Part shown: positions 19,510 through 27,814 of the stretch, piece by piece
How positions within the stretch are numbered: position 1 is the first letter of the stretch
Layout of the letters: each line of letters starts with the position of its first letter
Origin: an uncultured Bacilli bacterium
GTDB taxonomy: Bacteria > Bacillota_I > Bacilli_A > RFN20 > CAG-631
Direction of reading: 5' to 3'
DNA length: 62,428 bases
Assembly: GCA_947599835.1 (NCBI GenBank)
Contig: CANQFQ010000008.1
Coordinates: forward strand, 1-62,428
Program-made: the position numbers and the translations under genes
The notes under the pieces: model-generated
Seen by the model: the letters and a program-made list of their open reading frames with translations, nothing else
Databases searched by the model: none
Told to the model about the DNA's origin: nothing

Positions 19510-19954
19510 TTGTTTTTGCTCCTTTAAAATCGTTTTCAGTTAGAACTTTGATTTGATGTTTCAATAATTTTTGTGTAAAAATGCCAGGCTGTTGGATTAA
19601 AGTTTGAGAAAAGTTACCATCGTATCGATAACAAAGGCCACAGCTTGGGCTTTTTTCTTTTAAAATGGCTAAATCAATCTGTTCTCTTAATGCAATCGCT
19701 AGTGCTTGATTTGCTCCTCGTTCAAAATAAGAAGTAACATCTTCCTGCTTTTCATTTAGAATTTGATGATTTTTGATTTCGCTTTTAAGACGTGGAATGG
19801 AAAGTCCTCCCATAACTTCAGGACAAACTAAAATGACCTCTTTGTCTTTTAAAAAAGCAACAATATCGGGTTCGAAATTGCTTTTACCATTATACTTGCA
19901 ATTGATTCCCATTAAGCATGCGCTAACTAATACTTTTTGTTTAGCCAATTTCAT
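19490..19954 (-). CDS. DUF523 family protein
   Basis: A 154-residue protein of the DUF523 family, recognisable by VSACLMGINCKYNG at the N-terminus, CPEVMGGL and SPSCG. The cysteines in these motifs could bind a metal or cluster. The function is not known to me. The ATG at 19954 is chosen; GTG and TTG codons just upstream and a weak ribosome site leave the exact start uncertain. It overlaps the CotH gene, so the two are probably co-transcribed. Confidence 0.85.
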   Translation of the reverse strand: MKLAKQKVLVSACLMGINCKYNGKSNFEPDIVAFLKDKEVILVCPEVMGGLSIPRLKSEIKNHQILNEKQEDVTSYFERGANQALAIALREQIDLAILKEKSPSCGLCYRYDGNFSQTLIQQPGIFTQKLLKHQIKVLTENDFKGAKTNEKKIN

Positions 19955-20110
19955 CACCAATAAAAGTATAACATATTTTTAAATAAAATTTAAAAATAAG
20001 AATGACAAAAAAAGGAAATTATGTCTTTATTTTCACGGCAATAAACATAAAATTTCGATTTTGCCGACAAAATATAATAAACGGGCACAAAAAATAAAAA
20101 ATATTTTAAC

Positions 20111-20137
20111 TAAAAAAAGCCCAAATTAACTTGGGCA
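20111..20137 (-). terminator. murC terminator
   Basis: On the minus strand GCCCAA/TTGGGC with a 6-nt loop is followed by seven T residues. A second weaker hairpin (AAATCC/GGATTT, 20165-20193) lies directly behind the murC stop, so the two may work in tandem. Confidence 0.8.
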
Positions 20138-20194
20138 ATAAAAAACATCGCATGCAAAACAATAAAATCCTATGCAACGTTAACATGGGATTTA

Positions 20195-21478
20195 TTATAA
20201 AATGTCTAGTAACTTTTGAATATTGTCATGCATATCTTTTGAACCCGTAAATAGAAAAACTGTATTTTCGTAATCATGTTGATAAAATGTGTCACTAAAA
20301 AGTTGTATTCCTTGATGTTTGCAAAAAGATTGTAACAATTTTTCTTCATTACTCTCTTTTTGTGTATTTATAAAAGGAATAATAAATGTAGAATCGGCTT
20401 GTCGAAATACAGTTAAATAGTTATCAAAAAAATACGCAATGCGGCTACTTCTATCTGGATGAAATATAATTTTTAATGTTTTTGTCGGATATTTTTGCTT
20501 TATCGATTGAATTGTTAATTGAATTTCTTTGGGATGATGACCATAATCATCCACAATGACATTGGAATTTTTTTGATAAATATTAAATCTTCTTTTTGCG
20601 GGAGTAAAATTTTCAAGCTGATGAATAATGAATGCTATCGGTTCATTTAAAATTAATCCTAAAGCAATACTTGCTAAAGCATCATAAAATAAATGTTGGC
20701 CATAAATTGGCAAATGTAAGTTTTCATACTTTTGTTGTTGGTAAATAATCGAAAAAGTGGTGCCTTTAGAATCGTAGACAACGTTAGATGCCATGACATC
20801 ACTAGGTTTATCTATTCCATAGGTAAAAACGGGTTTAGAAATCAATTCTTTTATAGATCCACTATTTAAATCATCATTATTCAGTAATACAAAGTCCTTT
20901 GCCTGATTTAAAAACTGACAAAAACTTTGATTATATTGTTCTTGATTTTTAAAATAATCCACATGATCAAAATCAATATTGGTTAAAACAATAATATTGG
21001 GTCGATAATTCAAAAAGTTATCTTGATATTCGCATGCTTCAAATATAAAATATTCAGGATTTTGACGCGCACAGCCATAACCATCTCCAATAATACAAGA
21101 ACATTGATGATGAAAGAATACAGTATGTATCATATGAGATGTGGTCGTTTTTCCGTGGGTACCACAAATGGCAATTGAAGGATAAATTGTAGAAAGCTGA
21201 TTTAAAATTTCTTGGTAAGAAACCACTAGTTTTTGCTTTTTTGTTAATTTGTCTATCCATGTGTGATTTTGAAATGCATTTCCTAGAATAATACAATCAT
21301 AATCTTGATAATGCAGGGATGAAAAATCATCATAAAGAATGTGATGACGATCTAAATTATCTTGCGTAAAAATATAACGATTCACATCACAACCGCTAAC
21401 ATCATATCCTAAATCTTTTAAATAACAGGCTAGAGCCGACATGCCGGTTCCTTTAATGCCAATAAAATAATATTTCAT
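20195..21478 (-). CDS. murC: UDP-N-acetylmuramate--L-alanine ligase MurC
   Basis: It adds L-alanine to UDP-N-acetylmuramic acid, the first peptide step of peptidoglycan synthesis, in the cytoplasm. The 427-residue protein starts with the family's GIKGTGMSALA dinucleotide-fold motif. It has the Mur ligase ATP loop CGTHGKTTTSHM and the metal/substrate region ITNIDFDHVDYF, with DDYGHHPKEI in the C-terminal half. It is slightly shorter than the usual 430-460. The ATG at 21478 has GGTGAT upstream; the five codons before it overlap that site. It is monocistronic. Confidence 0.95.
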   Translation of the reverse strand: MKYYFIGIKGTGMSALACYLKDLGYDVSGCDVNRYIFTQDNLDRHHILYDDFSSLHYQDYDCIILGNAFQNHTWIDKLTKKQKLVVSYQEILNQLSTIYPSIAICGTHGKTTTSHMIHTVFFHHQCSCIIGDGYGCARQNPEYFIFEACEYQDNFLNYRPNIIVLTNIDFDHVDYFKNQEQYNQSFCQFLNQAKDFVLLNNDDLNSGSIKELISKPVFTYGIDKPSDVMASNVVYDSKGTTFSIIYQQQKYENLHLPIYGQHLFYDALASIALGLILNEPIAFIIHQLENFTPAKRRFNIYQKNSNVIVDDYGHHPKEIQLTIQSIKQKYPTKTLKIIFHPDRSSRIAYFFDNYLTVFRQADSTFIIPFINTQKESNEEKLLQSFCKHQGIQLFSDTFYQHDYENTVFLFTGSKDMHDNIQKLLDIL

Positions 21479-21646
21479 TTGAAGAATCACCAATATATTA
21501 TATGCAAAAATACAACAGAAAAATTAAAACACACGAAGCAAGATAAAACTTCCAACAATGACATTCGATTTCGTTAAATTTTTCTTTTAAGAATACATTA
21601 ACTAAGTTATAATATAATCAATTCAAGGTAGTAAAGGGGTGATGTC

Positions 21647-22474
21647 ATGCATACCTCGTATAAAGTAGATCAAACGATTAAAAAAATTACGATTAGTTCG
21701 ATGCTTGTCGTTTTATATGTCATTATTAATCGCTTCATTGCGATTAATATTTCAGCCTTTGGAACACCTGCTTTTATTCGAATTACGGTGTCCACGATTG
21801 TCTTAATTATTGCAAGTATTATCATGGGACCCGTATATGGTTTATGTGTTGGAATTGTAAGCGACATTGTTTCTGCTGTTGTTTTCCCAATTGGGGCATT
21901 TTTTCCAGGATACACACTGACTTATGCTATGGCAGGATTCATTCCGGGCATAATCTTTTATTTAAGTAAAAAATTTAATATTAGTGATAAAATCTTTTTT
22001 ATTTTAAACGTTACGATCGAGTCTGTATTACATTTTGGTGCAATTATTTATCTTTTGATTCATCATTCGATTCCAGTTACCTCACAAAAAGTATTTACAT
22101 TGAAAACACCTTTACTAGTTATTATAATTTTACTATTATTGATTTCTTTTATCATCATTACGATTGTAGGATATCGTCAACAAAAAGAAAAAAAATCGAA
22201 GTCATTTTACTCTGTATCTAAAATATGGTTTAGTTATGTGATGATTGAAATCGTTTGCTTTTTCTTTTTAAATTCGTTTTGGTCGACAATTTTGGTTGGT
22301 GCACCATTTTCTATTTTGTTTGTTTTAAAAATTGCTAAGTCTTTTTTTACAATTCCTATTCATGTGATTATTGTGATGCCTTTAGTTCGTGTATTAGAAA
22401 AAAGAGGAGTTATTCAAAGCTTTCCCGCAAAAGAAAAAGAACAAAAGAATACAAAAAATATTCGTAAGCAATGA
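21647..22474 (+). CDS. Folate-type ECF transporter S component (FolT-like)
   Basis: A 275-residue polytopic membrane protein with about six helices that resembles the substrate-capture (S) subunits of energy-coupling factor transporters, closest to the folate type by the SMLVVLYVIINRF opening, the PAFIRIT loop and the GPVYG and FPGYTLTYA motifs. It would share the EcfA/A'/T module, which is not in this window. AAGGGGTGAT precedes the ATG, and TATAAT-like boxes lie near 21610. The C-terminal tail is long and lysine-rich. Substrate by similarity only. Confidence 0.78.
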   Translation: MHTSYKVDQTIKKITISSMLVVLYVIINRFIAINISAFGTPAFIRITVSTIVLIIASIIMGPVYGLCVGIVSDIVSAVVFPIGAFFPGYTLTYAMAGFIPGIIFYLSKKFNISDKIFFILNVTIESVLHFGAIIYLLIHHSIPVTSQKVFTLKTPLLVIIILLLLISFIIITIVGYRQQKEKKSKSFYSVSKIWFSYVMIEIVCFFFLNSFWSTILVGAPFSILFVLKIAKSFFTIPIHVIIVMPLVRVLEKRGVIQSFPAKEKEQKNTKNIRKQ

Positions 22475-22528
22475 CAATTCGACAATTGTTTTACTTTTTA
22501 TGTGCTATATCAATAAAGGGTGAACGAA

Positions 22529-22711
22529 ATGATAAAAGTTGAAATCTATGATGAGGAGCATGAACAAGATTTACAACAAAAAGTGAATCGGTTTTTAGTT
22601 AATATAAAAGCAGAAAATTTAATTGATATTAAATATCAAATTCATGCATTTTTATCTGCTTCTAGCGAACAAATTTATTGTTATTCGGCAATGATTATTT
22701 ATCGTGGATAA
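22529..22711 (+). CDS. Cse60-like small sporulation-associated protein
   Basis: A 60-residue protein beginning MIKVEIYDEEHEQDLQ and ending in IYCYSAMIIY, which matches my memory of the Bacillus Cse60 family (sporulation protein under sigma-E control). Its role is unknown. AAAGGG lies 10 bases before the ATG at 22529; a GTG at 22520 would sit on that site. It precedes galactokinase by 23 bp. If the family call is right it supports a spore-forming host. Confidence 0.7.
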   Translation: MIKVEIYDEEHEQDLQQKVNRFLVNIKAENLIDIKYQIHAFLSASSEQIYCYSAMIIYRG

Positions 22712-22734
22712 TGGACTTTGAAAGGAGCATTATT

Positions 22735-23889
22735 ATGTTAAAAAAAGTTTATGAAGAATTTGGACGTTTATTTGGTAACGAAGAACAAAGTCGCTGTTTT
22801 TTTTGCCCAGGAAGAGTAAATATTATCGGTGAACACATCGATTATAATGGGGGTTATGTCTTGCCTTGTGCTATTGATATTGGAACTTATTTTGTGATTC
22901 GGAAAAATAATAGTGCGCAAGTTAGAGCCTATTCTTTACAATTTCCTAAACTAGGAATTGTCAGTTTCGATCTTAATGATTGTACAAAACAAAAGCAATG
23001 GACAGATTTTATCAAAGGAATCATTCAAATTTTTAAAATTAATTTTGGCTTTGATGTCGTTGTCGGTGGAACCATTCCACATAGTAGCGGATTATCTTCT
23101 AGTGCTTCTTTTTGTGCGGGACTGGCTTATGCTTTGACTTGTATTGATCATAAAACGATAGATAAAACTACACTTGCAAAAGAATGTCGTCGCGTAGAGA
23201 ATGAATTTATGGGAGTCAATTGTGGCATTATGGATCAATTTATTGTTTGTCAAGGAAGAAAAGATAGTGCCATTTTATTAAATTGTGATCGTTTAGAATA
23301 TGAATTCATTCCATTTGATTTGCAAGAATATGGTTTGATTATTGCAAACACCAATAAAATTCGTCAATTGACGGATTCTAAATATAACGAAAGAAAACGT
23401 GAAAGTGAAGAAATTTTGTCAATTTTAAAACAAAATGGATATTTGTTTGAAAATTTATGTGATATTCGTGATGAACTAGAAAAATATCTTTTATGCATTC
23501 CAGATACAACATTACAAAAAAGATTTAGACATATTGTAAGTGAAAACGTACGCACTTTACAAGCGGCCAAAGCATTAAAAGAAAAAGATATTATTGCTCT
23601 AGGTAAACTCCTTACACAATCTCATTTTTCGCTTGAAAAAGACTATGAAGTGACCGGAAAAGAATTAGATACATTAGTTCATGCTTTTTTGAATGAACCA
23701 GATTGTTTAGGGGCTAGAATGACCGGTGCTGGATTTGGTGGTTGTGCCATTGCTATTTTTAAAAAATCACGACTGAATGAAGTTAAAGAAAAAGTCAAAG
23801 CAATTTATGAAAAAGAAATAGGTTATGAACCTAGTTTTTATCAAGTTTCTATTTGCGATGGTGTAAAAGAAATTGAACATCATGAATAA
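22735..23889 (+). CDS. galK: Galactokinase
   Basis: A GHMP kinase of 384 residues that phosphorylates galactose to galactose-1-phosphate. The galactokinase signature GRVNIIGEHIDYNGG is near residue 24, the ATP-binding HSSGLSSSAS near 120, and the C-terminal motif GARMTGAGFGGCA near 325. The start at 22735 is set by AAAGGAG; the longer frame upstream overlaps the Cse60-like gene. No other Leloir genes are adjacent. A terminator follows. Confidence 0.93.
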   Translation: MLKKVYEEFGRLFGNEEQSRCFFCPGRVNIIGEHIDYNGGYVLPCAIDIGTYFVIRKNNSAQVRAYSLQFPKLGIVSFDLNDCTKQKQWTDFIKGIIQIFKINFGFDVVVGGTIPHSSGLSSSASFCAGLAYALTCIDHKTIDKTTLAKECRRVENEFMGVNCGIMDQFIVCQGRKDSAILLNCDRLEYEFIPFDLQEYGLIIANTNKIRQLTDSKYNERKRESEEILSILKQNGYLFENLCDIRDELEKYLLCIPDTTLQKRFRHIVSENVRTLQAAKALKEKDIIALGKLLTQSHFSLEKDYEVTGKELDTLVHAFLNEPDCLGARMTGAGFGGCAIAIFKKSRLNEVKEKVKAIYEKEIGYEPSFYQVSICDGVKEIEHHE

Positions 23890-23906
23890 CTAAAAAACAA
23901 TTGATG

Positions 23907-23948
23907 AAGTCTTCAATAATCTTAAGGTTATTGAGGACTTTTTATTTT
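23907..23948 (+). terminator. galK terminator
   Basis: AAGTCTTCAATAA and TTATTGAGGACTT form a long stem (one internal mismatch) followed by TTTATTTTAT. Confidence 0.8.
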
Positions 23949-24034
23949 ATACATCGTTTTGATTTATTTACCCGATAGATTTCGTGTTGTTAAGAAAATG
24001 TTGAAATGTTAAAATAAAAAAGGAGTATTTTATT

Positions 24035-24421
24035 ATGGCAAAAAAAATGAATCAAAAGCAAGAATATCCTGCGGTTAAAGAAACCATTACAGTTCAAAGC
24101 AAAAAGCCTTCGCATTTGTCTGCTGGACGAATTTTCTTGCTTTGTATGGTAGGGACATTGATGTTGGGCTTGTTTATTAGTGCTCTTGTGACGAGTTTTA
24201 AACCAGAATTGCAACAAAAATTTGGAGGCTGGTTAGCTAAAGCCGCCCGAGTCATTGATCCCCAATTTTCTAGAAATTTAGATGGTGTTTATGGAAAATG
24301 GTTATGTTTTGGATATTTTGGTGTAATTTCTATTGGCTTTTTGTTGCTTGGAACATTGTTACGTTATGATCGAAGAAAATTAAGCAAACTTTTTACGCAC
24401 TTTTTTTCATTTGTGCATTAA
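24035..24421 (+). CDS. Membrane protein, N-terminal part before an apparent frameshift
   Basis: I do not recognise this 128-residue frame. It has a hydrophilic N-terminus, TM helices at about residues 36-54 and 84-105, and a basic loop (RYDRRKLSK). AAAGGAG supports the start. The last ten residues before the stop look odd, while the -1 frame over the same bases continues with a hydrophobic helix (FYALFFICALTADALEIY) and joins the downstream frame without a stop. The switch point lies at or before a run of seven T residues at 24401-24407. One gene of about 292 codons broken by a one-base shift is the simplest reading. Confidence 0.65.
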   Translation: MAKKMNQKQEYPAVKETITVQSKKPSHLSAGRIFLLCMVGTLMLGLFISALVTSFKPELQQKFGGWLAKAARVIDPQFSRNLDGVYGKWLCFGYFGVISIGFLLLGTLLRYDRRKLSKLFTHFFSFVH

Positions 24422-24465
24422 CCGCAGACGCGTTAGAGATTTATTTTTGTCGCGGACAAGTAGAA

Positions 24466-24912
24466 ATGGTTGCTACAGATACCTATGCAAATATGCCAGA
24501 TGTTTATAAATTGTTAGGTTTTATTCCTTTGCCAACCGTAGTGTTTTCTCCTTTGTTATTGTTTGCTCGTGGATATATTTTTGCTGCACTTCCTATCGTA
24601 GCACAAATTCTCATGCTTACGGCAACGTTTAAATTAAAACGGTTTAAATCTTCGTTTTATGAAGCAATCAACGTATGTGCATTTTTATTGTTAATTGCAT
24701 TTACGCCAGTATTGATTAGTTACATTTTCTTTACCGTGGTGGCGGTCATCATTATCGTTGCAACTTTATGGGCGATTAAAGGATTTTTTACTATCGATAC
24801 GGGAAGGTATGTTCAAACAAGCGATGGTGGAACGTTATATCAAGTAGATGGCGATTTGTATTCCGATGGTAATGGAAATTATTACACCTATGATGGAGAA
24901 TCGTTTCGTTAA
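24466..24912 (+). CDS. Membrane protein, C-terminal part after an apparent frameshift
   Basis: This 148-residue frame starts at an internal ATG without a ribosome site; its open frame extends upstream to about 24391, overlapping the first part in another frame. It holds about three or four TM helices (LLGFIPLPTVVFSPLLLFARG, split at the proline, then IVAQILMLTA and VCAFLLLIAFTP to FFTVVAVIIIVATLWA). It ends in a soluble tail with short Gly/Asp/Tyr repeats (DGGTLYQVDGDLYSDGNGNYYTYDG). Function unknown. A terminator follows at 24936. Confidence 0.65.
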   Translation: MVATDTYANMPDVYKLLGFIPLPTVVFSPLLLFARGYIFAALPIVAQILMLTATFKLKRFKSSFYEAINVCAFLLLIAFTPVLISYIFFTVVAVIIIVATLWAIKGFFTIDTGRYVQTSDGGTLYQVDGDLYSDGNGNYYTYDGESFR

Positions 24913-24935
24913 TTTTTCCATTAAATCAATCAATA

Positions 24936-24973
24936 AAATCTCAATAGTTGTCCATTTATTGAGATTTTTTTAT
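24936..24973 (+). terminator. Terminator after the frameshifted membrane gene
   Basis: AAATCTCAATA and TATTGAGATTT form an 11-bp stem followed by TTTTT. Confidence 0.85.
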
Positions 24974-25084
24974 TTTACGAAGAACATTTAACGCATTATA
25001 AATAAATTTAGAGGCCTTCAAAAAAATAAAAACCAAATTATAAGAATAACGTATTTCTTGGTGTTTGATTTAAAAAGGATTATA

Positions 25085-26506
25085 ATGAAAAAGAAAAAGG
25101 AGATTATACGTGAGATTATGAAAATAAATTATCAAAAATACCACGAAGAGATGGTAAAAGAATTGCAAAAAATTATTCAAATCAAAACAGTATTAGATAC
25201 GCCAGTTGAAAATGGTCCTTTTGGATTAGGCAATAAACAATGCTTAGAATATGTACTCCATTTATGTCAACGTTTAGGATTTAAAACAAAAAATTTAGAT
25301 GGATATTGTGGTTATGCTGAAGTTGGCGAAGGAAAAGAAATTTTCGGAATTATTGTGCATTTAGATGTTGTCCCTGAAGGAGAAGGATGGGATTATCCTC
25401 CTTATGAAGGTAGGATTGTTAATGATAGGATGTATGGTCGAGGCACTTGGGATGATAAAGGTCCTGCGATGGTTTCCATTTATGCGATAAAAGCTTTAAT
25501 GGATGCTGGATTTAAATTTAATAAACGGGTTCGTATTATTTTTGGCTGTAATGAAGAAACAGGTTCTTTATGTGTAGAACATTATATAAAAACAGAAGGG
25601 CAAATCACTTATGGTTATACGCCGGATGCGGATTTTCCAGTGATTTATGGCGAAAAAACAATTAATAATTTGACGATTCAAGGAAAAGAAAGCAATCAAG
25701 GCGATCTTCAATTGGTTTCGATTCATGCAGGTGAAGCATTTAATGCGGTCATTAGTAAAGCGAATTTTGTTTTAAAAGATTTAAATAATGTAAATGCAAC
25801 GATTGAACAATTAAAGAAAATATTACAAGAGTTAGATATTGAATATATCATAGATTCTCATGATACAACCATTTTATTAACAGTGATAGGTAAAGCTGCA
25901 CATGGTTCGCTACCTATGTTAGGTAAAAATGCTGCTTCTTATGGCATTTTTGCTTTGAACAAACTTGGCATAAACAATAGTTTTATTCAATGGTATGCTA
26001 AATATATTGCTTTAGAATACAATGGTAAATCTTTAAATTGTTATGCACAAGATGAATATGGGGATATCGCTGTTAATGTAGGAATAGTGAAATATGAAAA
26101 GGATCAAAGCTTTGTAGGAATGAATTGTCGTTTACCATTTAATACCGATTCCAATAAAGTTTTGAATGCCATGAAAGAAACTTTAAAAGATGAAAATGTT
26201 AGCGTAAAATTAGAATATGATTCTAAAGGTTTCTTAATGGATAAAAATGGTCCTATGATTCAGGCAATGATGAAAGCTTATCAACAAGTAACAAAGGATT
26301 ATGAAACACAACCGATGTGTATTGCTGGAGGAACCTATGCAAGACATTTTCACAATTGTGTTGGATTTGGTGCTAGTCTTCCATTTTCTCCTGAAGAAAA
26401 TATTCATAGCGCGAATGAAAGAATTCAATTAAAAAATTTAGATATTTTATTAGAAATCTATGTTGAAGCGATACAAAAACTCTTGAATGAAGTTCATTTT
26501 GAATAA
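25085..26506 (+). CDS. pepV: Dipeptidase PepV (M20 family)
   Basis: A zinc-dependent cytoplasmic dipeptidase of 473 residues, close to the usual PepV length. Conserved M20 features are HLDVVPEGEGW with the metal-binding His and Asp, YGRGTWDDKGP with the bridging Asp, the catalytic GCNEETGS, YTPDADFPV, and the late metal site GGTYARHFHN. The ATG at 25085 is preceded by AAAAAGGA; an ATG at 25118 (MKINYQKY) is possible, with a longer GGAG spacing. It is monocistronic with a terminator behind. Confidence 0.93.
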   Translation: MKKKKEIIREIMKINYQKYHEEMVKELQKIIQIKTVLDTPVENGPFGLGNKQCLEYVLHLCQRLGFKTKNLDGYCGYAEVGEGKEIFGIIVHLDVVPEGEGWDYPPYEGRIVNDRMYGRGTWDDKGPAMVSIYAIKALMDAGFKFNKRVRIIFGCNEETGSLCVEHYIKTEGQITYGYTPDADFPVIYGEKTINNLTIQGKESNQGDLQLVSIHAGEAFNAVISKANFVLKDLNNVNATIEQLKKILQELDIEYIIDSHDTTILLTVIGKAAHGSLPMLGKNAASYGIFALNKLGINNSFIQWYAKYIALEYNGKSLNCYAQDEYGDIAVNVGIVKYEKDQSFVGMNCRLPFNTDSNKVLNAMKETLKDENVSVKLEYDSKGFLMDKNGPMIQAMMKAYQQVTKDYETQPMCIAGGTYARHFHNCVGFGASLPFSPEENIHSANERIQLKNLDILLEIYVEAIQKLLNEVHFE

Positions 26507-26509
26507 AAA

Positions 26510-26563
26510 AAGAGGCTGTTGTAAAACCCAATGGAAAATTGAGTTAAACAACGCCTCTTTTTA
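26510..26563. terminator. Bidirectional terminator, pepV and cotE-like gene
   Basis: AGAGGCTGTTGT and ACAACGCCTCT form a long stem flanked by A7 on one side and TTTTT on the other, between convergent genes. It overlaps the stop of the minus-strand gene. Confidence 0.8.
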
Positions 26564-27076
26564 AATTTGTTTTTTATCCACAATATAATCAGGATTGATT
26601 TGTGAAGTTATATCGTTTGGTTCTTTATTTACGGGTTGTTCATTGACTTTAATGGTAAACTTTGTTTCTCCGATAATATCGATACTATAGGCCCTTTCAA
26701 TCGTAAAATAAATGGTTTGATCTTGATGATGCAATTGGACACAAACGGGCTGTTTGCTCACATATTTTTTAATTTCATTTTTGTCGGTTAAATCTTCTTT
26801 TTCATCATTAAATAAATAAGGGATTTCATCTTTAAAAGTGAAGATTTGATTGACTAATTTACAATCCGTATCTTGATCAAATCCATACCATACAAAAACT
26901 TGATAACTACCTTCTATAAAAATTTGATTCGCTTCTCTTACAATTTCACTTTTATGATTAATGACCCAACACCCTAAAGAACGGGAAATTTTTTCTTCTA
27001 CCGGAAGAGTTTGCTCTTCTTTAAATTCTTTATTACCTTTTGCAATGATGGCTTTAGTTAATATTTCTCTATACAT
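26561..27076 (-). CDS. cotE: CotE-like outer spore coat morphogenetic protein
   Basis: A 171-residue protein that resembles CotE, which in Bacillus builds the outer spore coat. The N-terminus YREILTKAIIAKGNK and the block GCWVINHKSEI followed by IEGSYQVFVWYGF match the CotE pattern (KAVVAKG, GWIINHK, VWYSY), as does the later QPVCVQL segment. Length is close to the 181 of Bacillus CotE. AGGAGAGATG-type purines precede the ATG. It is an isolated gene. The call rests on remembered similarity, not a search. Confidence 0.8.
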   Translation of the reverse strand: MYREILTKAIIAKGNKEFKEEQTLPVEEKISRSLGCWVINHKSEIVREANQIFIEGSYQVFVWYGFDQDTDCKLVNQIFTFKDEIPYLFNDEKEDLTDKNEIKKYVSKQPVCVQLHHQDQTIYFTIERAYSIDIIGETKFTIKVNEQPVNKEPNDITSQINPDYIVDKKQI

Positions 27077-27126
27077 GTTTCATCTCTCCTCATATCAAGT
27101 ATATGAAATAGAGAAGAAAATATGTG

Positions 27127-27375
27127 CTATTTATTTTGTACGATAAAGGTTTGATATAATTCTTTGTTTGCTTCTTCGGCAAAGAAAATTAAACCTGCTT
27201 CTTCAAAAGTTAAGTTTGCTTTTTTCATTATAATAATCATTTCGATTTGATTGAATGGCAAAAGACCGCGTTCTTTGTTGCGATAAGTGCGGACACTTAT
27301 ATTTAAAAGCTTTGCCATTTCTTCTTGGGTTAATCCTAAATCACTTCTAACACCGATGACTTTTCTATAAAACAT
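27127..27375 (-). CDS. XRE-family helix-turn-helix regulator
   Basis: A small DNA-binding protein. The helix-turn-helix is clear: GLTQEEMAKLLNISVRTYRNKERG, with the typical Q-E-E-M-A turn and the S-V-R-T-Y recognition helix. A short helical C-terminus follows. The start is uncertain among the ATG at 27375, a GTG at 27384 and a TTG at 27390. The only strong Shine-Dalgarno (AAAGGAG, 27434-27428) is separated from them by a 12-bp hairpin. Target genes are unknown; a palindrome upstream (27452-27478) is a candidate operator. Confidence 0.85.
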   Translation of the reverse strand: MFYRKVIGVRSDLGLTQEEMAKLLNISVRTYRNKERGLLPFNQIEMIIIMKKANLTFEEAGLIFFAEEANKELYQTFIVQNK

Positions 27376-27451
27376 GGCAATCACGTACAATTTAATTACC
27401 TAGAAAGATAGATAACTAAATTGTTCTCCTTTCTAGCCAACATTCTTTTTT

Positions 27452-27478
27452 ATAACATTGGTTGGCCATCAATGTTAT
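27452..27478. promoter_or_regulatory. Perfect 9-bp inverted repeat, candidate operator
   Basis: ATAACATTG, a 9-nt spacer and CAATGTTAT form a perfect palindrome in the divergent region between the XRE gene and lepA. Its right end overlaps a TATAAT box on the plus strand (27476-27481), and by symmetry the left end carries TATAAA on the minus strand. It has no T tract in the right orientation for a terminator. Operator binding by the adjacent XRE protein is inference. Confidence 0.4.
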
Positions 27479-27486
27479 AATTTATT

Positions 27487-27660
27487 AAGTACTATGGATT
27501 TGTTTCATAAAAATACAGCATATATTTGACTATTTTGAGGAGACGCTTACCATAGTTTTATTTGATTATTGTTAATGTTTAGTTACATTTCAAATGTTTG
27601 TATGCGTGATTACATCAATAGAAACCTGTGGATCTCCTCTTTGCTTTATTTTATTACGTA
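27487..27660 (+). ncRNA. Candidate structured RNA upstream of lepA
   Basis: Two nested long-range stems are present: GAGGAGA (27537-27543) with TCTCCTC (27633-27639), and CCATAG (27550-27555) with CTGTGG (27626-27631). They enclose about 70 nt containing a small ACATTT/AAATGT hairpin. A TATAAT lies at 27476-27481, and T-rich sequence follows the 3' arm. No open frame crosses it. The rod shape is loosely like 6S RNA, but no family consensus could be confirmed; it may instead be part of a lepA leader. Confidence 0.3.
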
Positions 27661-27756
27661 ATTGATTTTTTTACAAGAAAGTAAAAGGAAAGAAAACATA
27701 AAATTATGATGGGCATATGATAATGTCTTAAGGGATGCTATGCGGTGGATAACGAG

Positions 27757-27785
27757 TTGTTATTGTAATAAAAAAATGATATAAT
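27757..27785 (+). promoter_or_regulatory. lepA promoter
   Basis: TTGTTA (27757-27762), 17 bp and TATAAT (27780-27785) lie 30 bp before the lepA start. Confidence 0.7.
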
Positions 27786-27814
27786 AATTAAATCGTAAAA
27801 AGGAGATGGAAAAT

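Noticed and set aside
20165..20193. Hairpin behind murC as a separate regulatory RNA
   Set aside because: It is short and best explained as a tandem, weaker terminator.
24380..24425. Programmed -1 ribosomal frameshift
   Set aside because: The codon phase around C-TTT-TTT-T does not give a canonical X-XXY-YYZ slippery site, and no stable downstream stem was seen; a homopolymer indel is simpler.
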